DNA of 36,343 nt from Bacillota bacterium (GCA_029550965.1 JAKPGJ010000050.1:1-36343); one strand, 5' to 3'. Positions 23,032-31,666 are shown, numbered from the stretch's first letter. Notes: a model not told the origin generated them from the sequence alone. A program made the numbers and translations.

Positions 23032-23880
23032 TTATTTGCAGCCTTTGCCGTCGTTTCTGTCGCTGCTCACAATCGGACCCGGGCTTTCGCTGAACGGGAA
23101 GAATTCACCCATCGGGAAAGGCATCTTGCTGAAGATGCTGCAAGCGTCTCCGGCGTCAGAGGGTCTGACTTCCTTCTCGGGCAGGCAGAAGTTTGCCGCG
23201 GGAAGCACGAGCTGAACCGGGCGCTCCATACGGATGACCGAGAAGACGCCGATAGTGACATATACCGCGTTAGAGCCGACGCCGTCGACAAAATTGCCGT
23301 CGAAGCGTGCGCGGATTCTGTCCGGAATCGCCTCGGGATTAATGCAGCAGTGGCCAAAAGGTTTGCAACGATCGACAAGTTTAACGTCAAGGGCGATGGG
23401 AGCAGCCACTTCGACAACAACGGTGGGAAGTGTAGGCTCGCTGTCGCATTTAAACTCCGACGGTCTTGTGCAGAAGCCGTCTTTTTCCGGATCTGATGTA
23501 AATACGGATACGTTCTTTTCGCTGCCGAAAAGTATGACCTTTTTGTCAAATACGCAGAGTCCCTGGACTTCGCATATTCTACCGTTGTGTATGCACGCCT
23601 CAAGAGTTACGCAGAAGAAATATCGGATCGTTACCTGGAAGAAACCTCTGTTGAAGGGCACGCGCTCAACGCTGATGTTTACGTTGATGACCTCAACATT
23701 CTTGCATCTTACGGCACTTGCTCTGTCTATAACCTCTTGCGCATGGTCGCAAAGAAAAACACGGATATCTTCGAGGCAATCCTTATCCCTTGTAGAGTCA
23801 AATATTTTATTGACGCTGATACAAGTAAGCTGGTCAGGCTTGCCGCAGAGTCCGCCGAGCGGACCGTTTCTTTCAACCAT
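23032..23880 (-). CDS. Cysteine-rich conserved clostridial protein, unknown function
   Basis: This 282-aa protein has 17 cysteines spread along its length. Blocks such as 'VNKIFDSTRDKDCLEDIRVFLCDHAQEVIDRA' (about residues 23-54) and 'VERVPFNRGFFQVTIRYFFCVTLEAC' (about 71-96) I associate with a conserved clostridial protein family. 'FDKKVILFGSEKNVSVF' follows. There are no membrane segments and no signal sequence. The beta-rich repeats and many cysteines would suit a spore-coat or metal-binding protein, but that is speculation. AAGGAGG lies eight bases before the ATG, which gives a firm start. It stands alone between two terminators. Confidence 0.8.
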   Translation of the reverse strand: MVERNGPLGGLCGKPDQLTCISVNKIFDSTRDKDCLEDIRVFLCDHAQEVIDRASAVRCKNVEVINVNISVERVPFNRGFFQVTIRYFFCVTLEACIHNGRICEVQGLCVFDKKVILFGSEKNVSVFTSDPEKDGFCTRPSEFKCDSEPTLPTVVVEVAAPIALDVKLVDRCKPFGHCCINPEAIPDRIRARFDGNFVDGVGSNAVYVTIGVFSVIRMERPVQLVLPAANFCLPEKEVRPSDAGDACSIFSKMPFPMGEFFPFSESPGPIVSSDRNDGKGCK

Positions 23881-24099
23881 TCAAAAGTCCTCCTTAATGA
23901 ATTTCAAATACTTCTGCAAGTATTATCAATACCATTTTATGCCGCTCGGTTTGCAAGGTGCATTTTTTGTAAAAAAATCAGGAAGAGGGGAAAAAATCTA
24001 TATGGTTTTGAAAGCATACGAAAATTCGGCGAACCGCTTTTTAAACGCGGCGTTTTCCTACGCGGTCGAGATGCGTTTTTTCGCGCAGGCGCGCAGGAT
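23881..24099. other. Intergenic region upstream of 23880; no firm gene
   Basis: This carries the upstream region of the minus-strand cysteine-rich gene. On the plus strand a 43-codon frame begins at an ATG (24002) with GAAGAGGGG 11 bases upstream. It ends inside the terminator hairpin at 24133, and I do not count it as a gene. Confidence 0.5.
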
Positions 24100-24132
24100 A
24101 AAAAACCAGGGCTGTCGTTTCCGACAGCCCTG
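24100..24132 (-). terminator. Terminator of the sugar-acid/GH10 operon
   Basis: CAGGGCTGTCG (24107-24117) and CGACAGCCCTG (24122-24132) form an 11-bp stem. On the minus strand it is followed by GGTTTTTTAT, the expected T run. Confidence 0.85.
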
Positions 24133-24165
24133 ATTTGGTATAGGGGTGGTAATAAGATGAAGTAT

Positions 24166-25521
24166 TCAATCGCAAACGATAATGTGCTCAAGGTCGCTGC
24201 GCTTGTCAAGGTGGAACTCCGCGCGCCCTTCCTTGCCGTCGTACCAGTAGGTCAGGTCGTATTTGCCGTAAAAACCTTTAAACTTCGCCCGGTCGGAAGC
24301 GCCGGTCTCGCCGGATAGCTCGGTATGCCATTCTTTTTTGATCAGGCGGTTGAGCACTTCAAACGCGGGTTTCGGCGTCAGGTCGAACCGTAAAAGCCCG
24401 CCGCCGTAGATGTTCTCGCCGGCGTTCGGGTTGCCCAGCGTGGACTTTCCGCCGCCCGGCACATAGGAATATCCGTCCACCAGGTTCCAGTAGATAATGC
24501 CGTCGGTCGCTTTGTGGCTGAACCACAGGCTGTACAGGACGCGCAGCTCCTCCGCCTGTACTTCCTCATCGTCTGCGCCGCCGTTGTAGGAGGGGATGGT
24601 GACCTCGGAAATGTTGATCGGACCGAACCGTTCGTAGGTGTCCAAAACGTCCGTCATCTTCATCGGGTTGCAGTACTTGTTGATATACGCTTCCTCGTGC
24701 TCGCGCGTCACGAAAATATGCGCCTGCATGCCGATGCCGTCGAAGCGGACGCCCTTCGCTTCCAGCGATTCGAGCTGATAATAGTAGGGGGAACGGTGCA
24801 GCCGGTCGGACCAGGACTCGCAGGGCCCGGCGTTAATCAGCAGTCTGTTTTTCGGGAAGTTTCTGCGCGCGCAGAAGTAGCTCCAGCTCTCGTAATCCGG
24901 CTCGCGGAAGAACGGCGTCGTGTTTAAGCGGGAATAGCCGTACATCTCCCAGTTCAGGGACTCGTTCATAATCTCCCAGTCGTCGATGTCGTCCTCGTAC
25001 CGCTCGGCAAGCTCCGCCATATGTTTTTCGTATTCCTTTTTAATCAGGGGAACTTCGCGGGGGAGCCACTTGGGCGCGAACGCGTCGTACACAATGCAGT
25101 GCGCCTTGATGTTGATGTTCTTTTCCCTGCAGTATTCGACGACAAGGTCGGGCGCGGGGCGGCGGTAGATTTTCGGGCTGTTCTTGTCGTAGCGGGGCTT
25201 TCCTTTTTCCGGCTCAAGGTCGCACCAGTAAAAAGGCGCGATCGCGTAATTGAAGGTGTCGCCGAAAATCTCGCGGTATTTTATGTTCTTTTCCTCGGTT
25301 TCGAACTCGTCGAGCATAAAGATGTTGCAGCCGAAATTGTAGTCGTGCGTTTTCTGGCTGATTTTAAACTTTACGTTCGTGACAGGATTGCCCGCGCGGT
25401 CTGTAAAGCGTACGGTGTTGTAGCCCTTGCGGTACAGCTCGATGCCGTATTTGACTCTTTCGTTGATGAAATCTTCGTTCTCGCGGAAAACGCGCAGAAC
25501 CTTTTCTTTTCTTTCAGACAT
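24166..25521 (-). CDS. Intracellular GH10 endo-xylanase-like protein
   Basis: This protein of about 451 aa matches GH10. The acid/base Glu lies in 'DWEIMNESLNWE' (about residue 187) and the nucleophile Glu in 'INISEVTIPS' (about residue 306), with 'GMQAHIF' and 'DGIIYWNLVDG' nearby. GH10 enzymes cut beta-1,4-xylan or xylo-oligosaccharides. There is no signal sequence, so it should act on imported oligosaccharides. The ATG at 25521 has AGAGGTG five bases before it; a longer frame (25569) overlaps the intergenic gap and lacks such a site. It is the last gene of a five-gene minus-strand operon with sugar-acid metabolism genes. The substrate is inferred. Confidence 0.88.
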   Translation of the reverse strand: MSERKEKVLRVFRENEDFINERVKYGIELYRKGYNTVRFTDRAGNPVTNVKFKISQKTHDYNFGCNIFMLDEFETEEKNIKYREIFGDTFNYAIAPFYWCDLEPEKGKPRYDKNSPKIYRRPAPDLVVEYCREKNINIKAHCIVYDAFAPKWLPREVPLIKKEYEKHMAELAERYEDDIDDWEIMNESLNWEMYGYSRLNTTPFFREPDYESWSYFCARRNFPKNRLLINAGPCESWSDRLHRSPYYYQLESLEAKGVRFDGIGMQAHIFVTREHEEAYINKYCNPMKMTDVLDTYERFGPINISEVTIPSYNGGADDEEVQAEELRVLYSLWFSHKATDGIIYWNLVDGYSYVPGGGKSTLGNPNAGENIYGGGLLRFDLTPKPAFEVLNRLIKKEWHTELSGETGASDRAKFKGFYGKYDLTYWYDGKEGRAEFHLDKRSDLEHIIVCD

Positions 25522-25574
25522 GAAAACACCTCTAATTGTCTTTGATGAACCGCCTGTGAAATTACACAAGCGGG

Positions 25575-26321
25575 CTATAAACTCTTCCCGCCGTCCACAT
25601 AAATGCTCTGTCCGGTGATGTATCTTCCGGCGTCCGAGCAGAGCAAAAGCACGGTTCCCGAGCAGTCGTCCGGCTCGCCGTAATAGCCGACGGGGATGGT
25701 GGCGGTCACTTTGGCGGCGTATTCAGGGTCGCTAAGCGCATCTACGTTGCGGTCGGTGTATATGACGCCGGGCGCGACGTTGTTCACCGTAATGCCGTCC
25801 GCTGCGAGCTGGAGGGCGAGCGACTTGACCATGTTGGTCTGCGCCGCTTTGGACGCCGAATAGACCAGCATATCGGGGTGCGGTTTTACTTCCTGAACGC
25901 TGCCGACGGCGACGACGCGCCCCCATTTTTGAGAACGCATATAGGGAACGAATTTCTGGATCAGCAGCATCGAAGAGAGCAGGTTGCAGTTGATTTGGTC
26001 GTAAAATTCCGAGAGCGTGATTTCTTCCCACTTTTTGCGGCACTGAATCGAGGCGTTCAGAACAAGAATGTCGATATTGCCCGCCGCGTCCGCGATTTTG
26101 TCGGCGGAGCGAGGGTCTTTTAAATCGGCGGCGACGATGGCGTCCACGACCCCGCCGTTTTTTTCGATTTCAGCCTTGACGGCTTCGCATTTGGCGGTGT
26201 TTTCGGAACAATGCAGAATTACCCGCGCGCCCGCCTCGGCAAGCCGCTTCGCGACGGCGGCGCCTATGCCGCGGCTGGAGCCGGTGATCAGGGCGCGTTT
26301 GCCTTCCAAAGAAAAATTCAT
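25575..26321 (-). CDS. SDR-family oxidoreductase
   Basis: This 248-aa classical short-chain dehydrogenase has the cofactor loop TGSSRGIG (residues 13-20), 'LVLNASI' (NAG-type strand), the catalytic Ser in 'VAVGSVQE', YSASK with the Tyr-x3-Lys pair (about residue 153), and the C-terminal 'ITGQSIYVDGG'. It uses NAD(P)(H) to oxidise or reduce a sugar-derived or similar substrate. It overlaps the end of the MBL gene by four bases (ATGA) and is followed by GH10, so it is an operon gene. The exact substrate is unknown; a sugar or sugar-acid oxidoreductase role is inferred from the operon. Confidence 0.92.
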   Translation of the reverse strand: MNFSLEGKRALITGSSRGIGAAVAKRLAEAGARVILHCSENTAKCEAVKAEIEKNGGVVDAIVAADLKDPRSADKIADAAGNIDILVLNASIQCRKKWEEITLSEFYDQINCNLLSSMLLIQKFVPYMRSQKWGRVVAVGSVQEVKPHPDMLVYSASKAAQTNMVKSLALQLAADGITVNNVAPGVIYTDRNVDALSDPEYAAKVTATIPVGYYGEPDDCSGTVLLLCSDAGRYITGQSIYVDGGKSL

Positions 26322-27010
26322 ATCGACGCCTCCAGAATTTCGGTAATTTCATACGCTTGATTGTACTGCATCTCAAAGCTGTTTTTGATCTGCGACGTGT
26401 ATTTTTTCGGGTCCTCCGTGTTGCTCGCGAACATCCCGTAATGCGTCGGAACCCCTACGCGCGGGCCGATCGCTTTGGTGATCCGGACCGCTTCGTCAAC
26501 GTTCATATTGCCCAGCTTGCCGTTGATGCAGATAAACAGAATGTCTATTTTTTGCCGCTTCATCTCTTCCAGCCGGCGGTCGTAGAGCGTGTCGGAGGTA
26601 AAGTACAGCGTATATTCTTTCCACTTTAAAAGAATTCCCATCGCTTCTACCGTGTGGAACGCTGGAACGGCGGTCAGCGTGAACGCGCCGACCGACACGC
26701 TCTCGCCGGCGTGAAGGATTTTTATTTTCTGCCGCCCTAATTCCTTTAGCTTTTGCGCGCAGGAGGGCGGGGTGATGATGGTGATGTTTTGATGGAAATC
26801 AGGAACGGCTTCTATATCCAGATGGTCCAGATGGTCGTGCGTGCAGACCACCGCGTCGCCCTGAAAATCCTTTGCTGAAAAAGGCGGGTTCATCAGGCGC
26901 GGGCGGTTTGCGACTTTGTTGACAACGTCCGATAGGTACGGGTCAATCAAAATACAAGTATTTTTGTCGTCTATTTTGTAGCCGCTTTGTCCAATCCAGG
27001 TAATTTTCAT
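26318..27010 (-). CDS. Metallo-beta-lactamase-fold hydrolase (UlaG-like)
   Basis: This 230-aa protein has the MBL metal motif THDHLDHLD (about residues 58-66), further His-containing segments 'AFHTVEAMG' and 'THYGMF' (about 190), and Asp in 'TSDTLYD'. It resembles UlaG-like hydrolases (L-ascorbate-6-phosphate lactonase type). In a sugar-acid operon a lactonase would be sensible, but this is inference. AAAGGAG lies eight bases before the ATG at 27010; a TTG one codon earlier is also in frame. It overlaps the SDR gene and is 15 bases from RraA. Confidence 0.87.
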   Translation of the reverse strand: MKITWIGQSGYKIDDKNTCILIDPYLSDVVNKVANRPRLMNPPFSAKDFQGDAVVCTHDHLDHLDIEAVPDFHQNITIITPPSCAQKLKELGRQKIKILHAGESVSVGAFTLTAVPAFHTVEAMGILLKWKEYTLYFTSDTLYDRRLEEMKRQKIDILFICINGKLGNMNVDEAVRITKAIGPRVGVPTHYGMFASNTEDPKKYTSQIKNSFEMQYNQAYEITEILEASI

Positions 27011-27024
27011 CAAGACGTCTCCTT

Positions 27025-27924
27025 TTACAGCGCGGACTGCGTGTCGCCCGGGCTGTTTCTGGCCAGTTCGTATTCCTTCGACCAGTCAAGATCGCGGTAT
27101 TCCTCTCCGCGCGGGTCGTTTTTTATAAAGTCCATCAGCATATCCAGCATCTCGACGGTCCAGACGTTTCTGTCGATCTGAGCGGTCGTGAACCGGTTCT
27201 GCGAGAGCATTTCGAAACCGAAGATATCCTTGACATGCGATTTCGCCGCGCCCTCCACGACGTCCGCGACCAGATGGCTGGGGATGAACAGCACGCCGCC
27301 GCCGGCGCCGAAAACAACGTCGCCGGGCAGGCAGACCGCGTTGCCGATTCGGGTAACCGAGTTGAACCCGGTCATCACGAAGTCGCGGATCGGCGTTGGG
27401 TCGATCCCGCGGTAGTAAACCTGAACGCCCTCGACCTTTTCCATCTGCTCGACATCGCGGATGCCGCCCCAGATGACGGCGCCGCCGGTTTTGGTTTTGG
27501 TTTTGATGGCGGTGGTCAGGTTCCCGCCGATGAAGGTTCCTTTATAGATTTTATCGTACATGTCGGCGACCACAACGTCGCCTTCTACAAGGCTGTCGAT
27601 GACCCACTGGTTGTAGTTGCCCTTTCTGCCTTCTGCAAGACCTATGTTGTACATCACTTCGTGCAAATCAGGGCGCGTCGGGCAAAAACTGCAGGTGACC
27701 GCTCTGCCGATGAGCTTTCTGCCGTCGTTGTGCAGGGTTTTCAGCCTGCCCTCGAACTGGTTCTCGTAGCCGAGCAGGAAAATCGGCTTCCAGACTTCCT
27801 CCAGCGTCATGCCTCTTAACGCTTCCAGATACTTATCCGGCACATACGGTCTGCCGTCGGGCAGGCGCTCGCCCTTCCACTGGGGCGTGAGCGCGATAAT
27901 TTCTTCTCTAACGTTGAAATGCAT
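27025..27924 (-). CDS. RraA-like aldolase/decarboxylase family protein
   Basis: This 299-aa protein belongs to the RraA/HMG aldolase family, with 'AVTCSFCPTRPDL' (about residues 74-86), 'GDVVVADMYDKIYKGTFIGGNLTTAIKTK' (about 114-142), 'GGAVIWGGIRD' (about 147-157) and 'GDVVFGAGGGVLFIP' (about 201-215). Family members cleave 4-hydroxy-4-methyl-2-oxoglutarate or decarboxylate oxaloacetate; others act on keto-sugar acids. Directly following the enolase-superfamily dehydratase, it would cleave the 2-keto-3-deoxy acid formed by it. That step is inferred. It is longer than RraA itself. AGAGG lies about seven bases before the ATG. Confidence 0.88.
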   Translation of the reverse strand: MHFNVREEIIALTPQWKGERLPDGRPYVPDKYLEALRGMTLEEVWKPIFLLGYENQFEGRLKTLHNDGRKLIGRAVTCSFCPTRPDLHEVMYNIGLAEGRKGNYNQWVIDSLVEGDVVVADMYDKIYKGTFIGGNLTTAIKTKTKTGGAVIWGGIRDVEQMEKVEGVQVYYRGIDPTPIRDFVMTGFNSVTRIGNAVCLPGDVVFGAGGGVLFIPSHLVADVVEGAAKSHVKDIFGFEMLSQNRFTTAQIDRNVWTVEMLDMLMDFIKNDPRGEEYRDLDWSKEYELARNSPGDTQSAL

Positions 27925-27939
27925 AAGTAAACCTCTTTA

Positions 27940-29307
27940 TTAACTCCAGATTCTGTCGTTGGAGAACTCGTTGTCCCACCTGTCCGTCGGCTCCCACAAG
28001 CCGGGGTCGGCGGGGTTGATATGTTCGCTTATCACCTCGTCGCACAGCTCGTCGATGCCGAGTCCGGGTTTATCCGGCACGGCGATAAAGCCGTCCTCGA
28101 TCAGCGGTTTGGGAAGACCTTTTACAATGTCTCCCCACCACGGACAATCGACCGAATGGAACTCGACGGCAAGGACGTTGCGCATCGTCGCGGCGGCGTG
28201 AACGGCCGCCATGCAGGCGATCGGGCTTTCCGCCATGTGCACCGCGACCGCGACGCCGCGGTCGTCGGCGTAGTCGGCGATTCTCTTGAGTTCGAGCGCG
28301 CCGCCGCAGGTCAGAACGTCCGGGTGTATGATGGAAACCGCGTCTTGATCGATTAAGGCTTTGAAGTTCTCCAGCAGATAAATATCCTCGCCGGTGCAGA
28401 CCGGAATGGCGGTCGCGTGCTTTAAGCGCCTTAGCTGGTCGGGGTATATCCAGGGAACCATGTCCTCCATCCAGGCGATGTTGTATTTTTCCATTCTGCG
28501 CGCGAAGCGGATCGCGTCCTCGACGCAGACATGACCGAAGTGGTCGATCGCGATCGGGATTTCGTACCCGACCACCGCTCTCGCTTCTTTGACGTATTCT
28601 TCCAGACAGTCAAGCCCTTTCTCGGTCAGGCGGATGCCGGTAAAGGGGTGCGCGGTGTTGACAATCTCATAGCTCTTCTGGCGGCGCACCATATCCGACG
28701 TAACGGAACCGCTCTGCACGTGCAGAATGTGGTAGGCGTACTGCTTCATCTCGTCCATAAAGCCCAGCGGCGCGCTGATTGTTCCCGGCTCGTCGATTAA
28801 CAGCCCGATGCCGAGGTCCATTTTGAGCATGGTAAAGCCCATTTCCGTGCGTTTTTTCAGAGCAACGCCCATCTCGCGCCCGGTGTGCTTTCCGTCCACG
28901 TCGGTGTCGCCGTAAACGCGCACCTTGTCGCGGTACTTGCCGCCGAGCATCTGCCAGAGCGGAACGCCCCACGCCTTGCCCGCGAGGTCCCAGAGCGCGA
29001 TCTCGATGCCGGAAACTCCGCCGCCCTGCCGGGAGTGCCCGCCGAACTGCCGGATTTTGCGAAAAATCTTTTCCACGTTGCAGGGGTTTTCGCCGACAAT
29101 GCGGCTTTTGAGCATGAGCGCGTAGGTTTTGCTGGCGGCGTCCCGTATTTCGCCGTAGCCGACCAGGCCCTGATTGGTCATGATTTTCAAAAGAACGCAG
29201 TTCTTCGGCGCGCCGGCGATATGCGCGGTGCGGATATCGGTGATTCTAAGCGCCGAAGGGGAGGAATTTCTATTGATATTCGGGCATATTTCTTCGTTTT
29301 TTAACAT
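27940..29307 (-). CDS. Enolase-superfamily (mandelate racemase/sugar-acid dehydratase) protein
   Basis: This 455-aa protein has the capping domain at the N-terminus and the barrel signature residues: 'LKMDLG' (base region), the metal ligands Asp in 'IAIDHFGH', Glu in 'AWMEDMVPW' and Glu in 'CTGEDIYLL', and His in 'VAVHMAESP'. It is likely a sugar-acid dehydratase giving a 2-keto-3-deoxy acid, with RraA as the next enzyme. I cannot pick galactonate, gluconate, xylonate or another substrate from sequence. GAAAGGG lies eight bases before the ATG. It is the first gene of a minus-strand operon divergent from the AraC regulator. Confidence 0.9.
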   Translation of the reverse strand: MLKNEEICPNINRNSSPSALRITDIRTAHIAGAPKNCVLLKIMTNQGLVGYGEIRDAASKTYALMLKSRIVGENPCNVEKIFRKIRQFGGHSRQGGGVSGIEIALWDLAGKAWGVPLWQMLGGKYRDKVRVYGDTDVDGKHTGREMGVALKKRTEMGFTMLKMDLGIGLLIDEPGTISAPLGFMDEMKQYAYHILHVQSGSVTSDMVRRQKSYEIVNTAHPFTGIRLTEKGLDCLEEYVKEARAVVGYEIPIAIDHFGHVCVEDAIRFARRMEKYNIAWMEDMVPWIYPDQLRRLKHATAIPVCTGEDIYLLENFKALIDQDAVSIIHPDVLTCGGALELKRIADYADDRGVAVAVHMAESPIACMAAVHAAATMRNVLAVEFHSVDCPWWGDIVKGLPKPLIEDGFIAVPDKPGLGIDELCDEVISEHINPADPGLWEPTDRWDNEFSNDRIWS

Positions 29308-29335
29308 CGTTGCAAATCCCTTTCAAAGTTTCGGC

Positions 29336-29363
29336 TTGACAAAATCAAAAAAAGGCATACAAT
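29336..29363 (+). promoter_or_regulatory. Sigma-A promoter of araC-like gene
   Basis: TTGACA (29336-29341), 16 bases and TACAAT (29358-29363) lie about 110 bases before the ATG at 29479. On the minus strand TATAAT (complement of 29395-29400) could be the -10 of the dehydratase operon, with a weaker TGGACT -35. The two promoters overlap in the divergent region. Confidence 0.75.
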
Positions 29364-29478
29364 TTTTATAACAAGCAAACCTTTTTCATGAAAAATTATA
29401 GCATTCTTTTTCGACAAAAGTCCATATACTATCTTGCTGATATCAACACTATCACACGATTTTAAAAGAGCGGGCAAT

Positions 29479-30375
29479 ATGATTGTAAACGAGTATAAGC
29501 TGTACTCCGGCACCGATCAAAACGCAAAATACGAGAGCGTCAAGCTGTATCATTCTTTGGTCCCTCCGCAAAAAAGAAGGGGCCCGCGCAAGCATTACCA
29601 CACCAGCTTTGAAATCTCTCTGTTCAGAAAAGGGCGCGGCTTTTACCGGACGAAAAACAAGACGTACGAAATCCATCCGGGCGACATCTTCTTTTTCAGC
29701 ACGAACGAGGAGCATTCCATTACCGAAATATCCGAGCCGGACGATATGCTGATCACCAATATCCACGTGGACCCGCGTTTTCTGTGGATGAACGACAACC
29801 TCATTTCCAGCCGGCGGTTTGTGGATATTTTCTTTAACCGCGGCGATTCGTTCGAGAACCGGATCGCGGCGGGCACGCCGGCGGCGGAACGCATCAAAGC
29901 GTTGATGGACGCAACCGAACAGGAGTTTATAAACAAAAAAGACGCGTTTGAGGTCATGGTCAAACTGCATCTGATTGAGATTATGATTTGTCTTTTGCGT
30001 TATTACGGCGCCAAATCCGAAACCGCCGGCGGCAAGACTTATGAGCTTACGTTTGAGAAATTTCTTTGCATCAACAAGGCGGTTGAATACATCGACAGCC
30101 ATTACACCGAGCCGATTACGCTGGAAAAGCTCGCGAAAACGGCGGGTTTCAGCAAAACGCATTTCGGCGCGCTGTTCAAGCGCATGATGGGCATGTCGCC
30201 CTGGGACTACATCAATATCAAGCGCATCAACCACGCGCGCGAACTGATTCTGACAACCAGCCTGCCCGTCGAAACCATTGCCGCCGAATCGGGCTACAAC
30301 AACACGACGCTTTTCAACCGCATTTTTAAAAAGATTATGGGCTACACGCCGTCGGAAGTGAGAAAGGATAAGTAA
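29479..30375 (+). CDS. AraC-family transcriptional regulator
   Basis: This 298-aa protein has an N-terminal cupin-like sensing domain ('HTSFEISLFRKGRGFYRTKNKTYEIHPGDIFFFST', about residues 40-74). A C-terminal pair of HTH motifs follows ('LEKLAKTAGFSKTHFGALFKRMMGMSPWDYI' and 'ETIAAESGYNNTTLFNRIFKKIMGYTPSEVRK'), the AraC/XylS layout. It is divergent from the dehydratase-GH10 operon and most likely activates it in response to a sugar or sugar acid. I use the ATG at 29479; a TTG at 29434 is in frame but has no ribosome site. The GNAT gene follows after 3 bases. Confidence 0.9.
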   Translation: MIVNEYKLYSGTDQNAKYESVKLYHSLVPPQKRRGPRKHYHTSFEISLFRKGRGFYRTKNKTYEIHPGDIFFFSTNEEHSITEISEPDDMLITNIHVDPRFLWMNDNLISSRRFVDIFFNRGDSFENRIAAGTPAAERIKALMDATEQEFINKKDAFEVMVKLHLIEIMICLLRYYGAKSETAGGKTYELTFEKFLCINKAVEYIDSHYTEPITLEKLAKTAGFSKTHFGALFKRMMGMSPWDYINIKRINHARELILTTSLPVETIAAESGYNNTTLFNRIFKKIMGYTPSEVRKDK

Positions 30376-30378
30376 AAT

Positions 30379-30891
30379 ATGCAGGAACTGACGCTCGTTA
30401 TCCCGACGACCGAACATAAAGAAGACGCCTGGGCGTTTCGGCAGGAGTTTATCGACAACGGCGAGCCGAAGATTTACGGCAGCGGCGGATTGATCAAAGC
30501 GGCGGATTACGAGAGCTGGCTGACGAAGGTTATCAACCAGCAGACGACGGCGGAACCGGGAAAAGTAACCAGCACGACGTATTTCGCCGTTGCGGACGGC
30601 AGAATCGTCGGCACGGTTCAGGTTCGGCACGAACTAAACGAATTCCTGCTGCGCGCAGGCGGGAACATCGGATACAGCGTCCGCCCGTCCGAGCGAAGAA
30701 AAGGGTACGCCGCCAGAATGCTCGCGCTGGCTTTGCAGAAGTGCAAAGAACTCGGCATGAAAAAAGCGCTCGTCACCTGCCGCAAAGACAACATCGCCTC
30801 GGCAAGGACCATTCAAAAGTGCGGCGGCGTGCTCGAAAACGAGGTTGTCGTGGACAACAAAATTATCCAGCGGTATTGGATTAAAATATAA
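30379..30891 (+). CDS. GNAT-family N-acetyltransferase
   Basis: This 170-aa protein has the GNAT core with 'NIGYSVRPSERRKGYAARMLALALQKCKELGMKKALVTC' (about residues 95-133). That includes the R-x-x-G-Y-A acetyl-CoA loop and a typical 'NIASARTIQKCGGVLEN' tail. It acetylates an unknown small molecule or protein. It is co-transcribed with the AraC regulator, its start three bases after the AraC stop. No link to the sugar operon is evident. Confidence 0.88.
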   Translation: MQELTLVIPTTEHKEDAWAFRQEFIDNGEPKIYGSGGLIKAADYESWLTKVINQQTTAEPGKVTSTTYFAVADGRIVGTVQVRHELNEFLLRAGGNIGYSVRPSERRKGYAARMLALALQKCKELGMKKALVTCRKDNIASARTIQKCGGVLENEVVVDNKIIQRYWIKI

Positions 30892-30919
30892 AACCGGTTT
30901 TTTAGAAAAACCGGTTTTT
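30891..30919. terminator. Shared terminator between GNAT and deoC
   Basis: AAACCGGTTTTT and AAAAACCGGTTTTT flank a short loop between the two convergent genes. The palindromic arms can terminate both strands. Confidence 0.85.
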
Positions 30920-30924
30920 GATCT

Positions 30925-31560
30925 CTATTCCGTTAAACTGCTGGTGCCGATCCGGTCGGCGCCGTTTAAAATCATTACTTCGGCAGCGGCAAAGGTTCGG
31001 ATGCCGCCGGCGGCTTTGATTTTGACCGCGGGAGCGCAGTGCTTCCGCATCAGAACGACGTCTTCTACCGTGGCGCCCGCTTTGGAAAAACCGGTCGAGG
31101 TCTTGATAAAGTCGGCGCCCGATTTGGATACGATTTCGCACATTTTTATCTTTTCCGCTTCGTCCAAAAGGCAGGTTTCGATAATCACCTTCAGGACGCG
31201 CTCGCCGCAGACCGTTTTTATTTGTTTGATTTCATCAAGCAAAAGGTCATATTTTTTATCCTTTAACCATCCGAGATTGATGACCATGTCGATTTCGTCC
31301 GCGCCGTTCTTGACGGCTTCTTCAGTCTCGGCGGCTTTGATGGCGGTTGCGCCGTATCCGTTCGGAAAGCCGACGACCGTGCATACCTTGATGCTGCCGT
31401 TCAGGGTCTTAGCGGCTGTCCCGACATAACAGGGCGGAACGCATACGGACGCCGTTTGCAAAGCAGCGGCTTTCTCGCAGAGCGCGGCGATCTGCGCTTC
31501 GGTCGCGGTCGGGGATAACAGGGTAAGGTCAACTTTTGAGAGTATTTCTGACTTTTCCAT
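30925..31560 (-). CDS. deoC: Deoxyribose-phosphate aldolase
   Basis: This 211-aa TIM-barrel protein has the DeoC pattern. It includes 'VGFPNGYGATAIKAAETEEAVKNGADEIDMVINLGWLK' (about residues 63-100), 'VLKVIIETCLL' (catalytic Lys region, about 122-132) and 'GADFIKTSTGF' (Schiff-base Lys, about 148-158), ending in 'GADRIGTSS'. It cleaves 2-deoxyribose-5-phosphate to glyceraldehyde-3-phosphate and acetaldehyde in deoxynucleoside use. Length is normal. It is a single gene, with a TTTACA-17-TAAAAT promoter in the divergent region shared with tRNA-Leu. Confidence 0.95.
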   Translation of the reverse strand: MEKSEILSKVDLTLLSPTATEAQIAALCEKAAALQTASVCVPPCYVGTAAKTLNGSIKVCTVVGFPNGYGATAIKAAETEEAVKNGADEIDMVINLGWLKDKKYDLLLDEIKQIKTVCGERVLKVIIETCLLDEAEKIKMCEIVSKSGADFIKTSTGFSKAGATVEDVVLMRKHCAPAVKIKAAGGIRTFAAAEVMILNGADRIGTSSLTE

Positions 31561-31589
31561 AACAGACCTCGCAGTGTCGTATTGTGTGT

Positions 31590-31618
31590 ATTTTATACCA
31601 TTTTCTCGATTATGTAAA
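31590..31618 (-). promoter_or_regulatory. Candidate deoC promoter
   Basis: On the minus strand TTTACA (complement of 31613-31618), 17 bases and TAAAAT (complement of 31590-31595), about 30 bases before the deoC ATG. It is back to back with the tRNA promoter. Confidence 0.65.
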
Positions 31619-31621
31619 GTG

Positions 31622-31650
31622 TTGACAAAAAGCGCAGCGTGTGATAAAAT
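31622..31650 (+). promoter_or_regulatory. Sigma-A promoter of tRNA-Leu
   Basis: TTGACA (31622-31627), 17 bases and TAAAAT (31645-31650), with the tRNA starting at 31667. Confidence 0.85.
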
Positions 31651-31666
31651 GGCTCGGAATGAATAC

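Noticed and set aside
24002..24133. 43-codon plus-strand frame before the terminator of the GH10 operon
   Set aside because: It has a possible ribosome site at 11 bases but no recognisable family, and its end runs into a terminator hairpin of the opposite strand. It may be an accident; conservation would be needed to accept it.
29452..30630. 392-codon minus-strand frame over araC and GNAT genes
   Set aside because: Both plus-strand genes have clear domains, and the antisense product is low-complexity with no ribosome site.
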